64,000 bases of DNA from Plantago major (taxonomy: Eukaryota > Streptophyta > Magnoliopsida > Lamiales > Plantaginaceae): the NCBI GenBank assembly GCA_026545765.1, contig CM048839.1, forward strand, positions 19,034,566 to 19,098,565, in the 5' to 3' direction. Below the pieces are notes generated by a model. The model was not told where the DNA came from and did no database searches. It saw nothing but the letters and a program-made list of their open reading frames with translations. Below, piece after piece: positions 34,247-46,800 of the stretch (position 1 is the first letter of the stretch; each line of letters starts with the position of its first letter). The position numbers and the translations under genes are program-made.

Positions 34247-34496
34247 GCCACATATAGAGGTTATACTGCTAATTTTGAGCCACATATAAAGGTTATACTG
34301 CTAAAGGATCTGAGCCACAACAACCAGTGGTTATCTTCTGAAGAAGCTCATCAGGTCAATGTTAGGGGAACAGTGACAACTACACTGGCAAGAAGTATGA
34401 TAGAAATGTCACTCTATCTACCAAACTTTGACTCAAAGGTCAGATTCTCAGCATTTACAAGGTACTACCATAATTCCCAGCCCTTCTACCCAACTT

Positions 34497-34757
34497 TTAA
34501 GGGTTATTGAGAGCCTTCTCATTGTTGTTTGCATCCGCAATTTCCTTCTCTATATAATCACGTTCCGGCTTAGGGATGCAATCCTTGTACTCATCAGGAG
34601 GTAATAAAGGCAAAGTATAACCATCAAGAACACTTCTCCAAATACGAATATCAATGGATTTGATATGCGAGCGAATGCGAGTTTTCCAAAGATTATAGTT
34701 GGAGCCATCAAGTATAGGTAACCTATTGACATTAGGATTAGCAAAATCCATGATACC
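34497..34757 (-). pseudogene. gag: Copia family 2 gag start, minus-strand fragment
   Basis: MDFANPNVNRLPILDGSNYN with WKTRIRSHIKSIDIRIWRSV is clearly related to the plus-strand gag start at 31776. It stops at an abrupt junction near 34497 (NNNEKALNNP). Its primer site lies at about 34789-34801 (complement TTGGCATCAGAGCC) and its LTR lies to the right. Only about 87 codons remain. Confidence 0.8.
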
Positions 34758-34801
34758 AAATCCAAACACCTATGAATTAGGTGCTTGGCTCTGATGCCAA
34801 A

Positions 34802-35915
34802 TGAAAATGTATGGACCGGGATTTGGTATAATGTAAACAAGTGTATACAGTATACCGCAGAACACTATTGAACAGTGTCTTCGATATATTGTAACAAACC
34901 GTGTATATAACTATAATAGATAATACACTGACACTAAAGCTAATCTAAAGAGCAAATCAAGAACACAGCAGAAAGTAAAGAACACCAAGTATGGTTTCTA
35001 GAGGGTTAATATATTATAACCCTCCGAGCCTCAAGGCAAAAGAATTCACTATGATGATATAATGAACTACAAAAACACTAAGCAGTTGGATCAAACTAAC
35101 TATCCTAGTCTAGAAGATAAACTAGACAAAGCCTAGAAAATTGTCAAACACGTGAGGTGTTATGAATACACTCAGAGACTGGTCTTCCTAAGTAGTTTGA
35201 ATGAACTAACTTCTGGCTGTTTATATAGGTTTACATTGAAGAATAAACCAGAAGGTAAGTTCCTATTTGCTGGATCGAATCTCAACTTGAATTCATTAGG
35301 AAATCTTCTATAAGATCTTTCCTAAGCTCTTCTCTCAATAATGAAAGTATTTCCCTCTTGCATTATTTGCTTTCCTTATTTCAGCTTTCTTCACACGTTT
35401 TCCATCTCCTTCGACCTCTTTCCTTCTTGCTTCAGCCGCCAGTCATATACTTGGGATATTCAGATTTTATCTTGATCACAATAGAAGATCTTCCCAAGTA
35501 TATCTCCTCAATATTCTCTTCAAAGATTCTCTTAGTCTCCAATAAGGAAATAACTCTTTCCAACATATTTTCTTTCCTACTTAGCTCAAACTCTTCCTAA
35601 GCATCAACTTCGAATCATTGACTTACTTAGATCTGCACAATCAACCTAAAATCGTGGAACTAGGTTAAGGTTAATAAAGTAAAATATCGAATCATATTTA
35701 AAAGTGCAGCAGTAAAGTGTTGTCGTCTGGTGTTGTGAAAACACCGCATGACAACACCTGCAATTTCATCCTCTTTGATATCCTTAACAAGTAACTCAAC
35801 ATGGAATCCAATCAAAGTGAATAAAGGCAGAATATAATAACTAAAGTGCAAAGTAAAGTGCAGTCAGCTGGTGTTGTGAAAACACTGACTGATTCACTTG
35901 CACCTTGCACTTTCA
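34802..35915 (-). repeat. LTR of Copia family 2 (minus-strand copy), with an internal duplication near its start
   Basis: Minus-strand end CCGGTCCATACATTTTCA abuts the primer site. The U3 start lies near 35915 (GAAAGTGCAAGG). The segment carrying the terminal hairpin and the TGCCTTTATTCAC-like word occurs twice (about 35670-35760 and 35820-35915). Confidence 0.65.
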
Positions 35916-35950
35916 AATACGTAAGCCAGAAACAGAACCTTGGAATTACG

Positions 35951-36023
35951 AGGGAGGGAGGGAGAGAGAGAGAGAGAGAGAGAGCTTTTGATTGAAGACA
36001 TACCTCGCCCCCTCGATGGTTGT

Positions 36024-36061
<38 letters not shown>

Positions 36062-36170
36062 TTGATTGAAGACATACCTCGCCTCGATGGTTGTTAAAGG
36101 AAGATATACCGGTGCAGTGCCGGCCGAAGGGGATCCAGGAGGGAGGGAGGGAGGGAGGGAGGGAGGGAGG

Positions 36171-36205
<35 letters not shown>
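35951..36205. repeat. GA and GGGA microsatellites with a duplicated 60-bp flank
   Basis: (GA)n at 35965-35983, 36026-36058 and 36176-36201, and (GGGA)n at 36139-36178. The flank GCTTTTGATTGAAGACATAC occurs after the first two GA runs. Confidence 0.85.
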
Positions 36206-37294
36206 TATCATGTTGATTGGATGATTACCGACCGTGAGGAGCTAGCTGACCTTGTAGGAGTAAGCTAGTTGGTGGTCTTAGGAAGGTGATGGATCATGGT
36301 GAGTTAGGGAGGATGAAGATGGATGAATGAGTATGTTGATCGGAAAGCTTGAGAGAGATGATCGCTTCAGCCAGATAGCTATGGTTTTTATAGTATCCAT
36401 GAGATGTCCTCACCCTTTTCCATCTGCCTCCCATATAGAGCCACCCATCCATTGGAATCTCTCCTCCAATTTCGGGTTGAGCCGTTCCACTCTGCTAGTT
36501 GGGTTGGACCACGTCTCACTTAGTTGGACGGGTCACTTCCCCTTGTTTGTCGAACTAGACTTCTATCTAGACGGTTGGTTGACTAGCTCAGCTGACTGAG
36601 TGAGGAGGGTTGGCTAGTCTTCTAACCAGTTGGCTGGCTAGCCGAGTGAGCTAGGTGAGCTAGCTAGATTGTCACCCAGATGTATGGTTGGCAAGGTCGA
36701 GTGAGCTAGAGTGAGCTAGCTAGCTTGTCAACCAACTGGATGGTTGGCAAGGTCGAGTGAGCTAGGTGACTTAGTTGAATGAGCCAGGTAGGATGGCTAG
36801 CCTATCCACCATTTGGTTGGTTGGCTGAGTGGGGCTAGGTGAGCTAGGTAGTCCGTAGAGTACTTGGTTGGACATATGACTCATCTTTGCGGGTTAGCTT
36901 ACCGAGTCCTGCTTCCGTATGAAGCTAAGATGGACTCATTAGTGTACCATGGATTGGGAAAAACTAGCATGTGCATTTAGATACTAAGTAATGCATCCTA
37001 ATATGTTTATTCTTGCATAGCTTACATTCTTTAGTTTTTTTAGTATCCTTTGGCATCATGTTGCACACTCGCATGTTTATTATTATATTGAATGAATCAG
37101 TTAAAAATAACCCACAGGTTGTATACATGAAAAGTGAATGGTTTTTACTTACAACTCATAATTTGAGAAAGTTTAATTTGGGAGATATCATCTCCGACAG
37201 TTAGTCCCAAAAGAAGACTAAAAGTATCAAGTTAGCAAACATGGATTGAAGGAGTAAAGTTCTTGAAGAACTAATATTTCATATATTCAAACCC
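36206..37294. other. Spacer with degenerate GAGCTAGCTAG-type tandem repeats
   Basis: 36600-36860 holds imperfect repeats of about 70 bp with GAGTGAGCTAGGTGAGCTAG and GGATGGTTGGCAAGGTCGAG. 36880-36960 resembles 28975-29035 (AAGATTGATGGACTCATTAGT type). No gene is supported. Confidence 0.5.
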
Positions 37295-38412
37295 TGAAAG
37301 TGTATAGGACCGAGATTTGGTATGAAAACAGTTACAGAACACCGATGTCTTGACCGATGTTTCTGAACACCTATATAAACACCTATAAAACAAAACAAAA
37401 TTTACAGCGGAAATTAAACAACGCAGGTATTTGTTTTCTAGCAGATATATTTCTATATCTACCGAGCCTCAGGTCGAAATATTTACTATTCGAAATCAAT
37501 GAATTTACAAAAAACGTTGTTCAAGCTTTTGATAAACAATGTACCTTGCTTGAATCAACTAGGTGAATGAAAAGAATCAACTTTTCTAATCTAGCTAACC
37601 TATCTCAAGAATTCCTTTAGAGAAAGTAAGTAGACAAAACCTAGAAAAGATTGTGAAACACACGAGAAAGATGAGATTACTATTCTGGCTTTTTGGCTTG
37701 CAACTCGCGTTCTTCGTGTTGTTTCTCGATGAGCTCAAACTTCATATAAAGGGTGTAATTCCGTGCATAAGGTAGAGCCCAGGTTGCTAATGCATCCTTC
37801 AAGATATCAAATTGTCTTTTATCTTCTAAAACTTCTCCAAGTTAATCTTCTATTTTTTTCCATTCTCCAAATAAAGTCTTCTAGGACGTCTCCTATTCAT
37901 AATAAATAAACCGTGGAACAGGATTAATAAGTGAATAAAGGCAAAGCCATAAAAAGAAAGTTAATTGAAAAGCTAGACAGTAACCCAATGTCTTATACAA
38001 TGTTCCCCGAACATTGACATAAGCATCGAGTACCAATTTGCTAAACATAGTGCAAAATCCTTGCACTTTAAATCTCCCCCTTTTCGCCATTCTTCACAAA
38101 ACCTGAACATAGGTATTAGCTGAATATATATTATATTCTCCCCCTCGATTAAGAGTTGAAGAAGAACCAAAATACTAACATCATATTAGCAAAAGAAAAT
38201 AATTATCATAACTCATTAACCTGTGCAACATCAATAAAAATCCAACTAAAATTATGGATCCTAATGAGCAGATGAATAAAGGCAAAACTCATAAAAGAGA
38301 ATAATTTATCAGCTATGCATTACCTCAGTGTCGCACGCAATGTCATCCCGACACTACGCAAAACACCGTGTAAAACATTGTTGGAAATAGTGCATAAAAT
38401 GTTGCACTTCCA
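37295..38412 (-). repeat. LTR of Copia family 2 (minus), with a duplicated U3 start
   Basis: Minus-strand end TCGGTCCTATACACTTTCA. Two U3-start-like blocks, about 37905-38075 and 38240-38412, both contain TGAATAAAGGCAAA and a hairpin. A polypurine-like AAAAGGGGGAGATT (complement of 38071-38084) lies between them. No adjacent internal domain is identifiable. Confidence 0.6.
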
Positions 38413-38519
38413 AACCTCTATACTTATTTCATAATCAACTTTATGTTGATAAAATTCACCACAAGTGAACTAGTGAAATATGAGATAAGATTCTCAATAC
38501 TCATGAAAAGTAGTATTGG

Positions 38520-40259
38520 TTACACCAATGTTAGCTGATGTGCACTCAGAGATTTCGTCTTTCGTTGTAGAACCTGTAATCTCCAAATACAATCAAGATT
38601 AATTTATAAGTCGAAAGTCCTCTAATCCATAGTTTATAGCAGAAAGTTGACCCGGGATGTCGTTCTCCACAGACACTTAGCATAAGAACAAGCAAATAAC
38701 GTTTATAATTGAATGCAGAAAAGTAAACAGTTTGATCTCAGATAGAATAATTAAATCGCAGTAAACCCTAAATTGCTTTGTTGTAAATCAATGATGGAAA
38801 ATCGTAAAGGATCTCCAACCTCCCTCTGGTATGCTACTCCCAACTACTTAGAATCAAACAACGTACTAGCCGTCTACAGGTAGCAAGGAAACATTCCAAA
38901 AGATTAAGTCGTAGTTAATCCAGACACCCTTACTAAACCAACAATGTGTTGTGTCACTCAACACACTATCTCGCCACGTTTTCAGACAAATCATACAGGA
39001 TAATATATAATCCGTTACCAAGTCGTAGTTAGTAAGGATTTCCCACATAAAGAGTCGGACGAATAAAGACCAAGCACGAATTACGTTTTAAAACTAATTC
39101 ATTAATATATCACGGTATATAAAGAAATAGCAAAAGCAGAGTTACGGCAGTTCGCCTTTACAAAAGAATTTAGCTACTCATAGTATTCCACAATAAACTA
39201 AAATCGAAAACTCCCAGAAAAGAGAAAGAAGAAATCAAAATCAGACAAGAAGAAAAGGAAAAGAAAAGCTTAGTCTTTGATGTCTTCGTGCAGTTGCTAG
39301 GGTTTCCTACTTCTGAAGCTGTTCTTCGATCTCTATGCCTATAGATGTCGATCCTGAGCTGCTGTAGGGTTGGGGCTTCACTTTCCCGATGACTGGTTCT
39401 CTCTCAAGAGAGCTGCTTTTGGGGTTTCGCTTCCCTGATGACTGGTTGCCTGACGGCCAGGGTTTTTGGTAGGTGATGAATGATTCTGAGACCCCAAGGG
39501 TCTTATTTATACTGTTTTGGACGTACTTGGCCAGCAAGAAAGGTTAAAAGGCGGGCTGAGGCCTGACGGGCCGGAGAAAGGCTGTCTAGCCCAAGTGTAA
39601 GTTGTTTCACCTTCTGGGCTGATTTCGGACCTCTAAACGTCATTTTCTCGGAAAGTGTAAAGCAGAAAAGTTTTAGAATTTTCAATAAGATTTCCATCGA
39701 TAGTTCATGAGCTTGAATCGGACATCTAGAACTCTATGTACAGCCAAAACACTGCTCTGGTCGATTTCTCCCAGACAGATTTTCTTCATTCTTCGATTTC
39801 GAGCCTCGTAACCTCGTTATCTTGAAATGTGTCCTTCTTCAGCATTTCTTGGGGATTCTAAATCTTCGCAATGGTAGGTGGAATGACCTCATCGGACTTC
39901 TCTAGCTCAAAGTAGAATTGTCATGCTTCTTTACTTTCCTCAGTTTTGCACCTTCGAACCTGTCTTCTACAAAGTTGTAGCATCTTCAATTACCCTTGCG
40001 CTGGTTGGTCGTATGACATGTTTTGAATCCTCGAACTCCGTGCAATGATCAATCTGGCGTATTCGCTTCCTTGTCCTGATTTGGCACAATTATGCCGTTT
40101 TGGTGTCTGAAATCGTGTAAATCCTCAAAAACGAGATCATGACCTACAGAAAACACGCAAAGTTGGTAATTGACCATAAAACGACACAAATATTGCATCT
40201 AGGGCAAAAAATGAGGGTCTAAAAGTATGCCATATCGCACATTTCGTTGTCACATCATT
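38520..40259 (-). repeat. Tat-like gypsy LTR (minus)
   Basis: On the minus strand it starts TGATGTGACAACGAAATGTG (40259), then GCATACTTTTAGACCCTC. It has a TATA box AGTATAAATAAGACCC (about 39502-39517), a long leader-like region and GACATCCCGGGTCAAC (about 38648). The right boundary is clear; the left is approximate. ORFs inside are incidental. Confidence 0.5.
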
Positions 40260-40264
40260 AGCTC

Positions 40265-41004
40265 AACCTGAAGTTTGATCATATGAATGAATATTTACGA
40301 AGGTTACTTATTATAAACCATTGAGATTGACATGGTCCAGAAATACCTTAATCATTTGTCAAACAAGAATTTTGATATTCGTCACAATACCTCTTGAAGA
40401 AGGTACGTTTATCTTGTCAAGTAAATGGTGACAACGATTGAAAAGCAATGAGTATGTTTGTGCATTCCATGTCCAACTGTTGCACTCTTTGTCCCTTTCT
40501 AGATTTTATCCCATTGAATTTTTCCTAGCAAGGTTTTAAACGAGGCAACATTATAAGTGCAATGTTTGATACATGTGATAAATATAAGGTCATGAGACTT
40601 AATGGTCTAACCTTACAATATAATGGAGTGATGTTATGGAACTTGGAACTATATGATGTTTCGAGTATTTGAAAAGATCTTCAACATTAAGATGAGCCAC
40701 ATATTACAGAAGTTCTTCTCCGCCATTATCTATGAGAAGTAGATTCTATCCAAGTACAACTATTTGAAGATTTTCTCACCAAATCATATCAGATATCATC
40801 ATTTGAGAAGTTGGTCCGGAAAATTGAAATTGCAGCAGTTTGAAGATTAAAGTGATGCATCAATCAGGGGAGTTGAATACGCACTGCACTCTTTTTCCCT
40901 TGACTAAGTTCTTATCCCACTGGATTTTTCTTAGCAAGGTTTTTAATGAGGCAGTATATCATTGGCATACCAACCATCACCAACTCATGTTCATTCAAGG
41001 GGTG
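40265..41004 (+). pseudogene. 3' end of a Tork-like Copia: RNase H tail and post-pol region
   Basis: 40700-40850 is a decayed end of RNase H in shifting frames. The usual (D)NLADLFTKSLP..FEKLV motif is recognisable as pieces around CTCACCAAATCATATCAG and TTTGAGAAGTTGGTCCGGAA. Two copies of the typical post-pol segment follow the pattern GCACTCTTTTTCCC..TTATCCCA..GGATTTTTC..TAGCAAGGTTTT (about 40478-40570 and 40887-40960). A purine-rich TTCAAGGGGTG precedes the LTR. Confidence 0.6.
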
Positions 41005-41303
41005 TGTTATGAATAAATGCACAATGAGTTAGTGGATGAGAGATTAATGTACAAGTTAGTGGATGAAGGGTTAAATGTGTGAATGGTTAGTGGATGAAGA
41101 GATAAATGTATACGAGTTAGTGGGGATGTTTTTGTCTCTTCATATACTATAAGGCCATTGAAATCCATTTCTTTTTGTATAAATACCTAGCATGTACTTC
41201 CATTTTGTCACATGAATGAACTCTCCATTATATTCTCCCTATGTTCTCTTATATCTTCTACTCCTAGTCTCCTACTACTCTCTTTTCTCTTAACGGTTGA
41301 ACA
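41005..41303 (+). repeat. 3' LTR of the Tork-like Copia fragment
   Basis: Begins TGTTATGAATAAATGC right after the purine tract, has a TATA box (GTATAAATACC, about 41179), a CT-rich leader, and ends near GGTTGAACA. The right end is approximate. Confidence 0.55.
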
Positions 41304-42136
41304 CATTTGAAGATTATGAGCAGACCAACCAGCAAAACCTTGACTCACACACGCTAGGCATTTGAGTTTGGCCCAGTCCAGCAATCGTGCACGCTATCCA
41401 TTTGAGCTTGGTTAGGTCCAACAATCATGTACACAAGTCAAACGCGCTTACTAGTTTCAGTACTAATATGGTCAAGATTTACACACCTTGCGTTCATGCT
41501 TAGAATTATCAAAAACCATAAAACAACACTTGAATACCAAGTATAGGTAATGAGTTATAAACTGTAGAAAAGACTTTTTGTGTGCAAACAATGTGGGATA
41601 AACTCTGATCAATTGTTCCTCAATAACTCAAAGACCACCCTACATTACAGTTCTGCAGATTCCATTTTGAAGCAATTGTATAAAGGTTTTCGATATTTTT
41701 TGTCATTTCTGAGAGGTTCTAAGAAGTTTTTGATAAATTACAATAATAAAAAAACCACGAGTGAAATTTATCCAGTACAAACAGTCATTGGTCCTAAAAG
41801 AAGCTTACAAGACTGATAGTCATAGTAAATCTTGACCCATGTCATGAATCGCGTGTAAAATTTCCGACCCATAGCCAATTCCTACTGCCTTCTAGTAAGA
41901 TCTAAAACAGAAGGATGACCGAATCAGATAGCCTAAACTATTGCATCTACTGCGACTAACATTACATACAGTATGTACATTTGGTAGATAAATGAATGTA
42001 AAGAATGTTGCACACAAACACTACAATTTATCTCCATGGAAGTTCATGCGCTAGGACTCATAGATGTTGAAGATTTCAGAAAGGATACTCGGAGTTGCTC
42101 TTGTTATCCACTTGGTCCAGTGGACTTTGTCCAAAA
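41304..42136. other. Spacer and probable 3' UTR of the kinesin gene
   Basis: No coding signal. The part nearest 42136 is presumably transcribed on the minus strand as the kinesin 3' UTR. The ORF at 41580-41816 has no recognisable motif. Confidence 0.5.
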
Positions 42137-43579
42137 TCACAGTCTCGTCTCACCAGGACGGGTGGCCATACCTTTGAATGGATCCCATGTGCTATTCAAG
42201 CCACCATATGGATTCATGTTTACTTCCGGAGAATTGCCATGCAAACTGCCCCGTAGTGGATATGCATCCTGTAGAAAAGAACATACCATATAAACATTCA
42301 TATGGTGCAGGGTGGATCATCGCCAGAAGTGAAGAAAAAAAAGGTGGAGCATGTAATACGTGGGTAAGGTTAGTGTGCATGTTAAGCGTGTAGCTGGTAC
42401 TGTGGTGCAAATGATATTTTGCCTTTATGGTGTGACTTGGGCATCTTACGGAAATACGAAATACTGATAAAATGATTACCTTTGTCTGGCCAAAGTTTTC
42501 CTGGAAGGGTGAAGATGGCATGTTATTCGCAGTGTAAGGGGGGATATAGTTCCCATTGCTCATATATGCAACTGAATAGCGTACGCTGGGAGATTGCTGA
42601 TCAGGGACAGTACTGAAACCTGAACTTGACTGGCTTTCATGCCACTGGTAAGCTGAAGGGTCTAAACCATGAGAAACATAGTAACATGAACTGTGGTGCT
42701 CAGCTCTACGAAATGCAGGGGGACTCTTCCGATCTTCCATTGCAAAAGATGTAGAACAGTATTCACCCTCTTGAGGAAAGAAGCATGATGGTGCTGCAGC
42801 ACCAATTGGTCCATTGAATGGAGACATGTGTAGTGGTGAATTCATATAGGATGATCCAGCTGGTGTTGACAGCACCCAATCCTCAAGGGTTAATCCATTC
42901 TTTGCAGCCATTTGTACTATCTGCTTCTCATCAAGACCTAGGCTCATGACCAGATTCCATAGGTTTCTTTGTGCTTCTCTTTGGCTGTAAATAATTTGAT
43001 CTCTCATTGCCATTTCAAACTGAAGTTCGGCATTCGTAATTCCCTGTAAGTTACAGAACAAAATTTCAGATAAAGACTGAATTCATCATTTAACATAATA
43101 GAAATAAGGTGTGGAAGCAAAAAGATGTTTGCTGTAATAAATCCGTAGTTATTGCTACCAGCAGTCTGTATTGGCTGAGAATGCCCAAATATGTCTTGTT
43201 GCCGTTATTGCTAATGGCTTCATCAATCATATCTTGTAGCTGACACCTGGATTTTTCATTTGCTTCAATCTCCTGCAGGATAAGATCAGAGGATTAGAGT
43301 TATCAAAACATTGTAAAGATTGTAGAAGATGAAGGATTGTCCAGAATACAACCTTCTGATAATTAAAGCCGAGCTCATCATTGTCACGAATATTATCAAG
43401 AATCACTTGACGCCTGTCTTGTAAAGCCTGCACAACAGCTCCATCATTCTCAATAACCTGCAAATACGAACCATGGTGCAGCTTCAGGGAGTTGCTAACC
43501 AATACGCAGTTAATAATGATTGACACACTCATTTTAGCAATATGTATACACAGAAGTCTGGAGATTAGTGCTAGAAGTA

Positions 43580-43644
<65 letters not shown>

Positions 43645-43753
43645 ACTTGAATCATGAGATATTCCAAAATTAGTCTGGAGATCAAGATTTTAGTTCTATA
43701 GAAGGATTAACATTTCGCATATTAACTTTAATATTTAGTCCAATCTCCTCACA

Positions 43754-43801
<48 letters not shown>

Positions 43802-46800
43802 ACTTGAATCATGAGATATTCCAAAATTAGTCTGGAGATCAAGATTTTAGTTCTATAGAAGGATTAACATTTCGCATATTAACTTTAATATTTAGTCCAA
43901 TCTCCTCACAGTGAAGCAACTAGTTCCTACAAAGGACAAAATAATCTCATAAAGAATCTTGTGAAGTAAACTCAAATGTATTTGGGGAAGAAACAAGCCA
44001 ATTAACCTCCTGTTTTGCAATAGCATCATCAAGTTGTTGGAGTTCCTTTCGATTCTGAAGGTTGGTTTCCTCTAATTCAATTAGGGCCTTCTGTAAATTT
44101 ATCCTCTCCTGGACATTTTCGCTGGTTTCTTGACTCAGTCCATTCAACCAGGATAACTCATCATCCACTGCCCTTTCTGTGGGTTTAGCACTAAGTTGTG
44201 ATTCTTTATCCGCTAATTCTTTTCTCAACCGACCAACTTCATTCTGCAACATAATTTAAAATTATACCGTATGACATGAATCCAATCTAGAAATTCACAC
44301 AACAAGAATATATAGTTACCTGAAGATTGTCAATCATCTTTTGATAATCTGATACATGAGCATTGAGTGTCCCTATATTTTTCTGAGATTTATAATATTG
44401 AAGTATCAGTATAAGACATTATTGTACATACAAACAAAAAATATGAAGACTTAAAAAACTATGAAAATCATAGTGAAAGGAAACGTAAAGTATTCGAACA
44501 GAGAATGACATCTTAGGAAAATTCATTGAATCGTTGAACTTTGTTATCTGGTGGGAAACTGATAATGGAAGTATGACAATTAAGAAGTGTATCAATTAAT
44601 TAAAATCACATCAGAAAGACTGTATTCTTGAGTTGATTGGAATACTTAGGCTAAAATAAGATGCATTATACTGAGTCAGCAGAAGCTCAGATATTTCACG
44701 AGCTCAAAGCAAGTTCCAATTCAAAGAACAAGACGCTTCATCTTACCTGGATATGTGTCCTTATCTCCTTTGCTCGGTCAGCATACTTTAAAGTATTGAT
44801 GGTATGGTGATACTGATTGTCAGCTGGTGAGATGGTTGCTATCATTATTGTTTGAGAATTACCACTAAGGCCATCTTTAAGAATCCGAGTCAACTTGCTG
44901 CAGTGAATTTCAGATGACCCACGTTATCAGGATATTAACTTCAAATAATCATAAAAGATCTAACAGTTTCCACTTGCAGATGATGAACACACCTATTGCG
45001 GTATGGAACATAAGCCAGGCCCTTCTTCTGCTGCTTTCCTAAAGCATTTATGCAATTGGCCAAAGCAAGAAGCGATCTATTTATGTTGGCACCATCTCTC
45101 AATTTTTGTCCCCCACTATTCGTTTCAGATGCCCGTTCACTACATTATGAATTCTTGTCATTGTGATTATAGCTTTAACTGAATTACACACTTGAAAAGA
45201 TTAAAAATAACAAACTAAGAGGCAGACCTGCCAGCAAGATCTACCAGTGCTAGTTTTCCTTTCATAACCTGATTTGGATAATTCTTTCGCTGCTTTCTGG
45301 ACACTGTTATCTCCAAGACTGCATGTGAGCTGCAAAAGAAGATATTATAATTCGAGACTAGAGCATTGGTCAGACTAGTGATCGCTGTTAACAGAGTGTG
45401 ACTAATAATTACACAAGACAAAAGCATCTTCGCTTGCCTTCAACTACCAACATAATTCGAGATTATAAACTCTAAAGTACCTACATTAATGTGGAAGCAA
45501 GAGAAAAGAGGCAAAAGGAAATACTAAGAGACTGATTAAATGAACTAGGTGGTGTATCGTGCACCAGAGATACAAATAATGTTTTTTAATGAATTGGTCC
45601 GTGACGCACTAAATTCAGACACCACGTGCAAGATGATTTTACAGAAGAAACATAATCATTCCCATGCATCCACTCTTTGGTCTAGAAAACATACTTCATG
45701 TCCTTTTCCACATAATGAGACAGCATAAAACCAGTAGTGGTGATATTAAGGCTCCCAGTGGGATGGCTTAGCTGAAGAAAGTTTGGCATGCATTGAGAAT
45801 GCCCCATTTTTTACTCTTGCGGTGGTCAATTCATCAGGGCTGGGGGCTGGGGTAAAAAACACCTAAAACTTCTTTTTTTTTAAAGAAAGGAAAGAAGAAT
45901 AACACGCATAAGAAGATTACCCACCGTGATGAAGTTGCATTAACCTCCGTGCTTTCTGTTTTTCGTCTACTGTTACCCAAATTTAATAGCTCGAGAATTC
46001 TATCAGCTGAATTAACCTGGGCACATGCATCAATGGCATTAGGCACTTAAGTATGGCATACCAGCCTGGAAGATCTTTCAGTCAGCCAGATAATAAGCGA
46101 TAAAAATACCACACTTGTCTTGGAGAAGTTTGCACTAGGATTTTTATACATGTGAAGTTTCTGAAACATTTTTTATATGAATGTGCTACATCTGAATTTC
46201 CACAGAAAGAATTCACATGACTACCTTGATGCTTCTTAAGCCAGCAACTATTATTCCTTTATCTGGATCCTCCCTCAGCTCCAAGTGGCCTGAAGACTTT
46301 TCGAGCAAGTCATAAATGACCTGCAACAAAATTAATATGAATAAGTCTCTATGACTGTATAATTTAATTTTCTCAAGGAATTAACTGTTTACCTCATTGT
46401 ATACTTCTAGGTACGAGCACTTCACTTCAAAATCATCAGAGGAATTGTCTTTCTCAATTAGATTGAAGATAGTGTTCAGGCTGAGAACCATAAGTCCAGG
46501 ATCATCCTGAGTTCCTACCATGGTGTACGTCTTGCCGCTGAGAAAATTTAAAGGTTCCAATCAATACATGCTACAATAAGATAAAATAAATGGCGGGAAA
46601 GAGATACGAGTGTTCATATTAACATGCATTTGGGAGGATAAAACAGCTTGCAGAAGATGGTCGTGCATTTGGGAGGATAAAACAGGCATAAAAGATTCGT
46701 GGGCCACAGAAGAGCTTGTGGAACTTATCAGGTGCTCTTGCACTCGTTTGGTGGTCAGTGGATAAACTGGATTTTAATAACTTCAAATGCCTCACAGTAG

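Noticed and set aside
35812..36211. ORFs with Ser-Leu repeats
   Set aside because: They arise from the GA/GGGA microsatellites.
43227..43685. A 152-codon minus-strand ORF with a Tyr-Ile run
   Set aside because: It joins real kinesin exons through introns and the TA repeat. The spliced exons explain the coding part.
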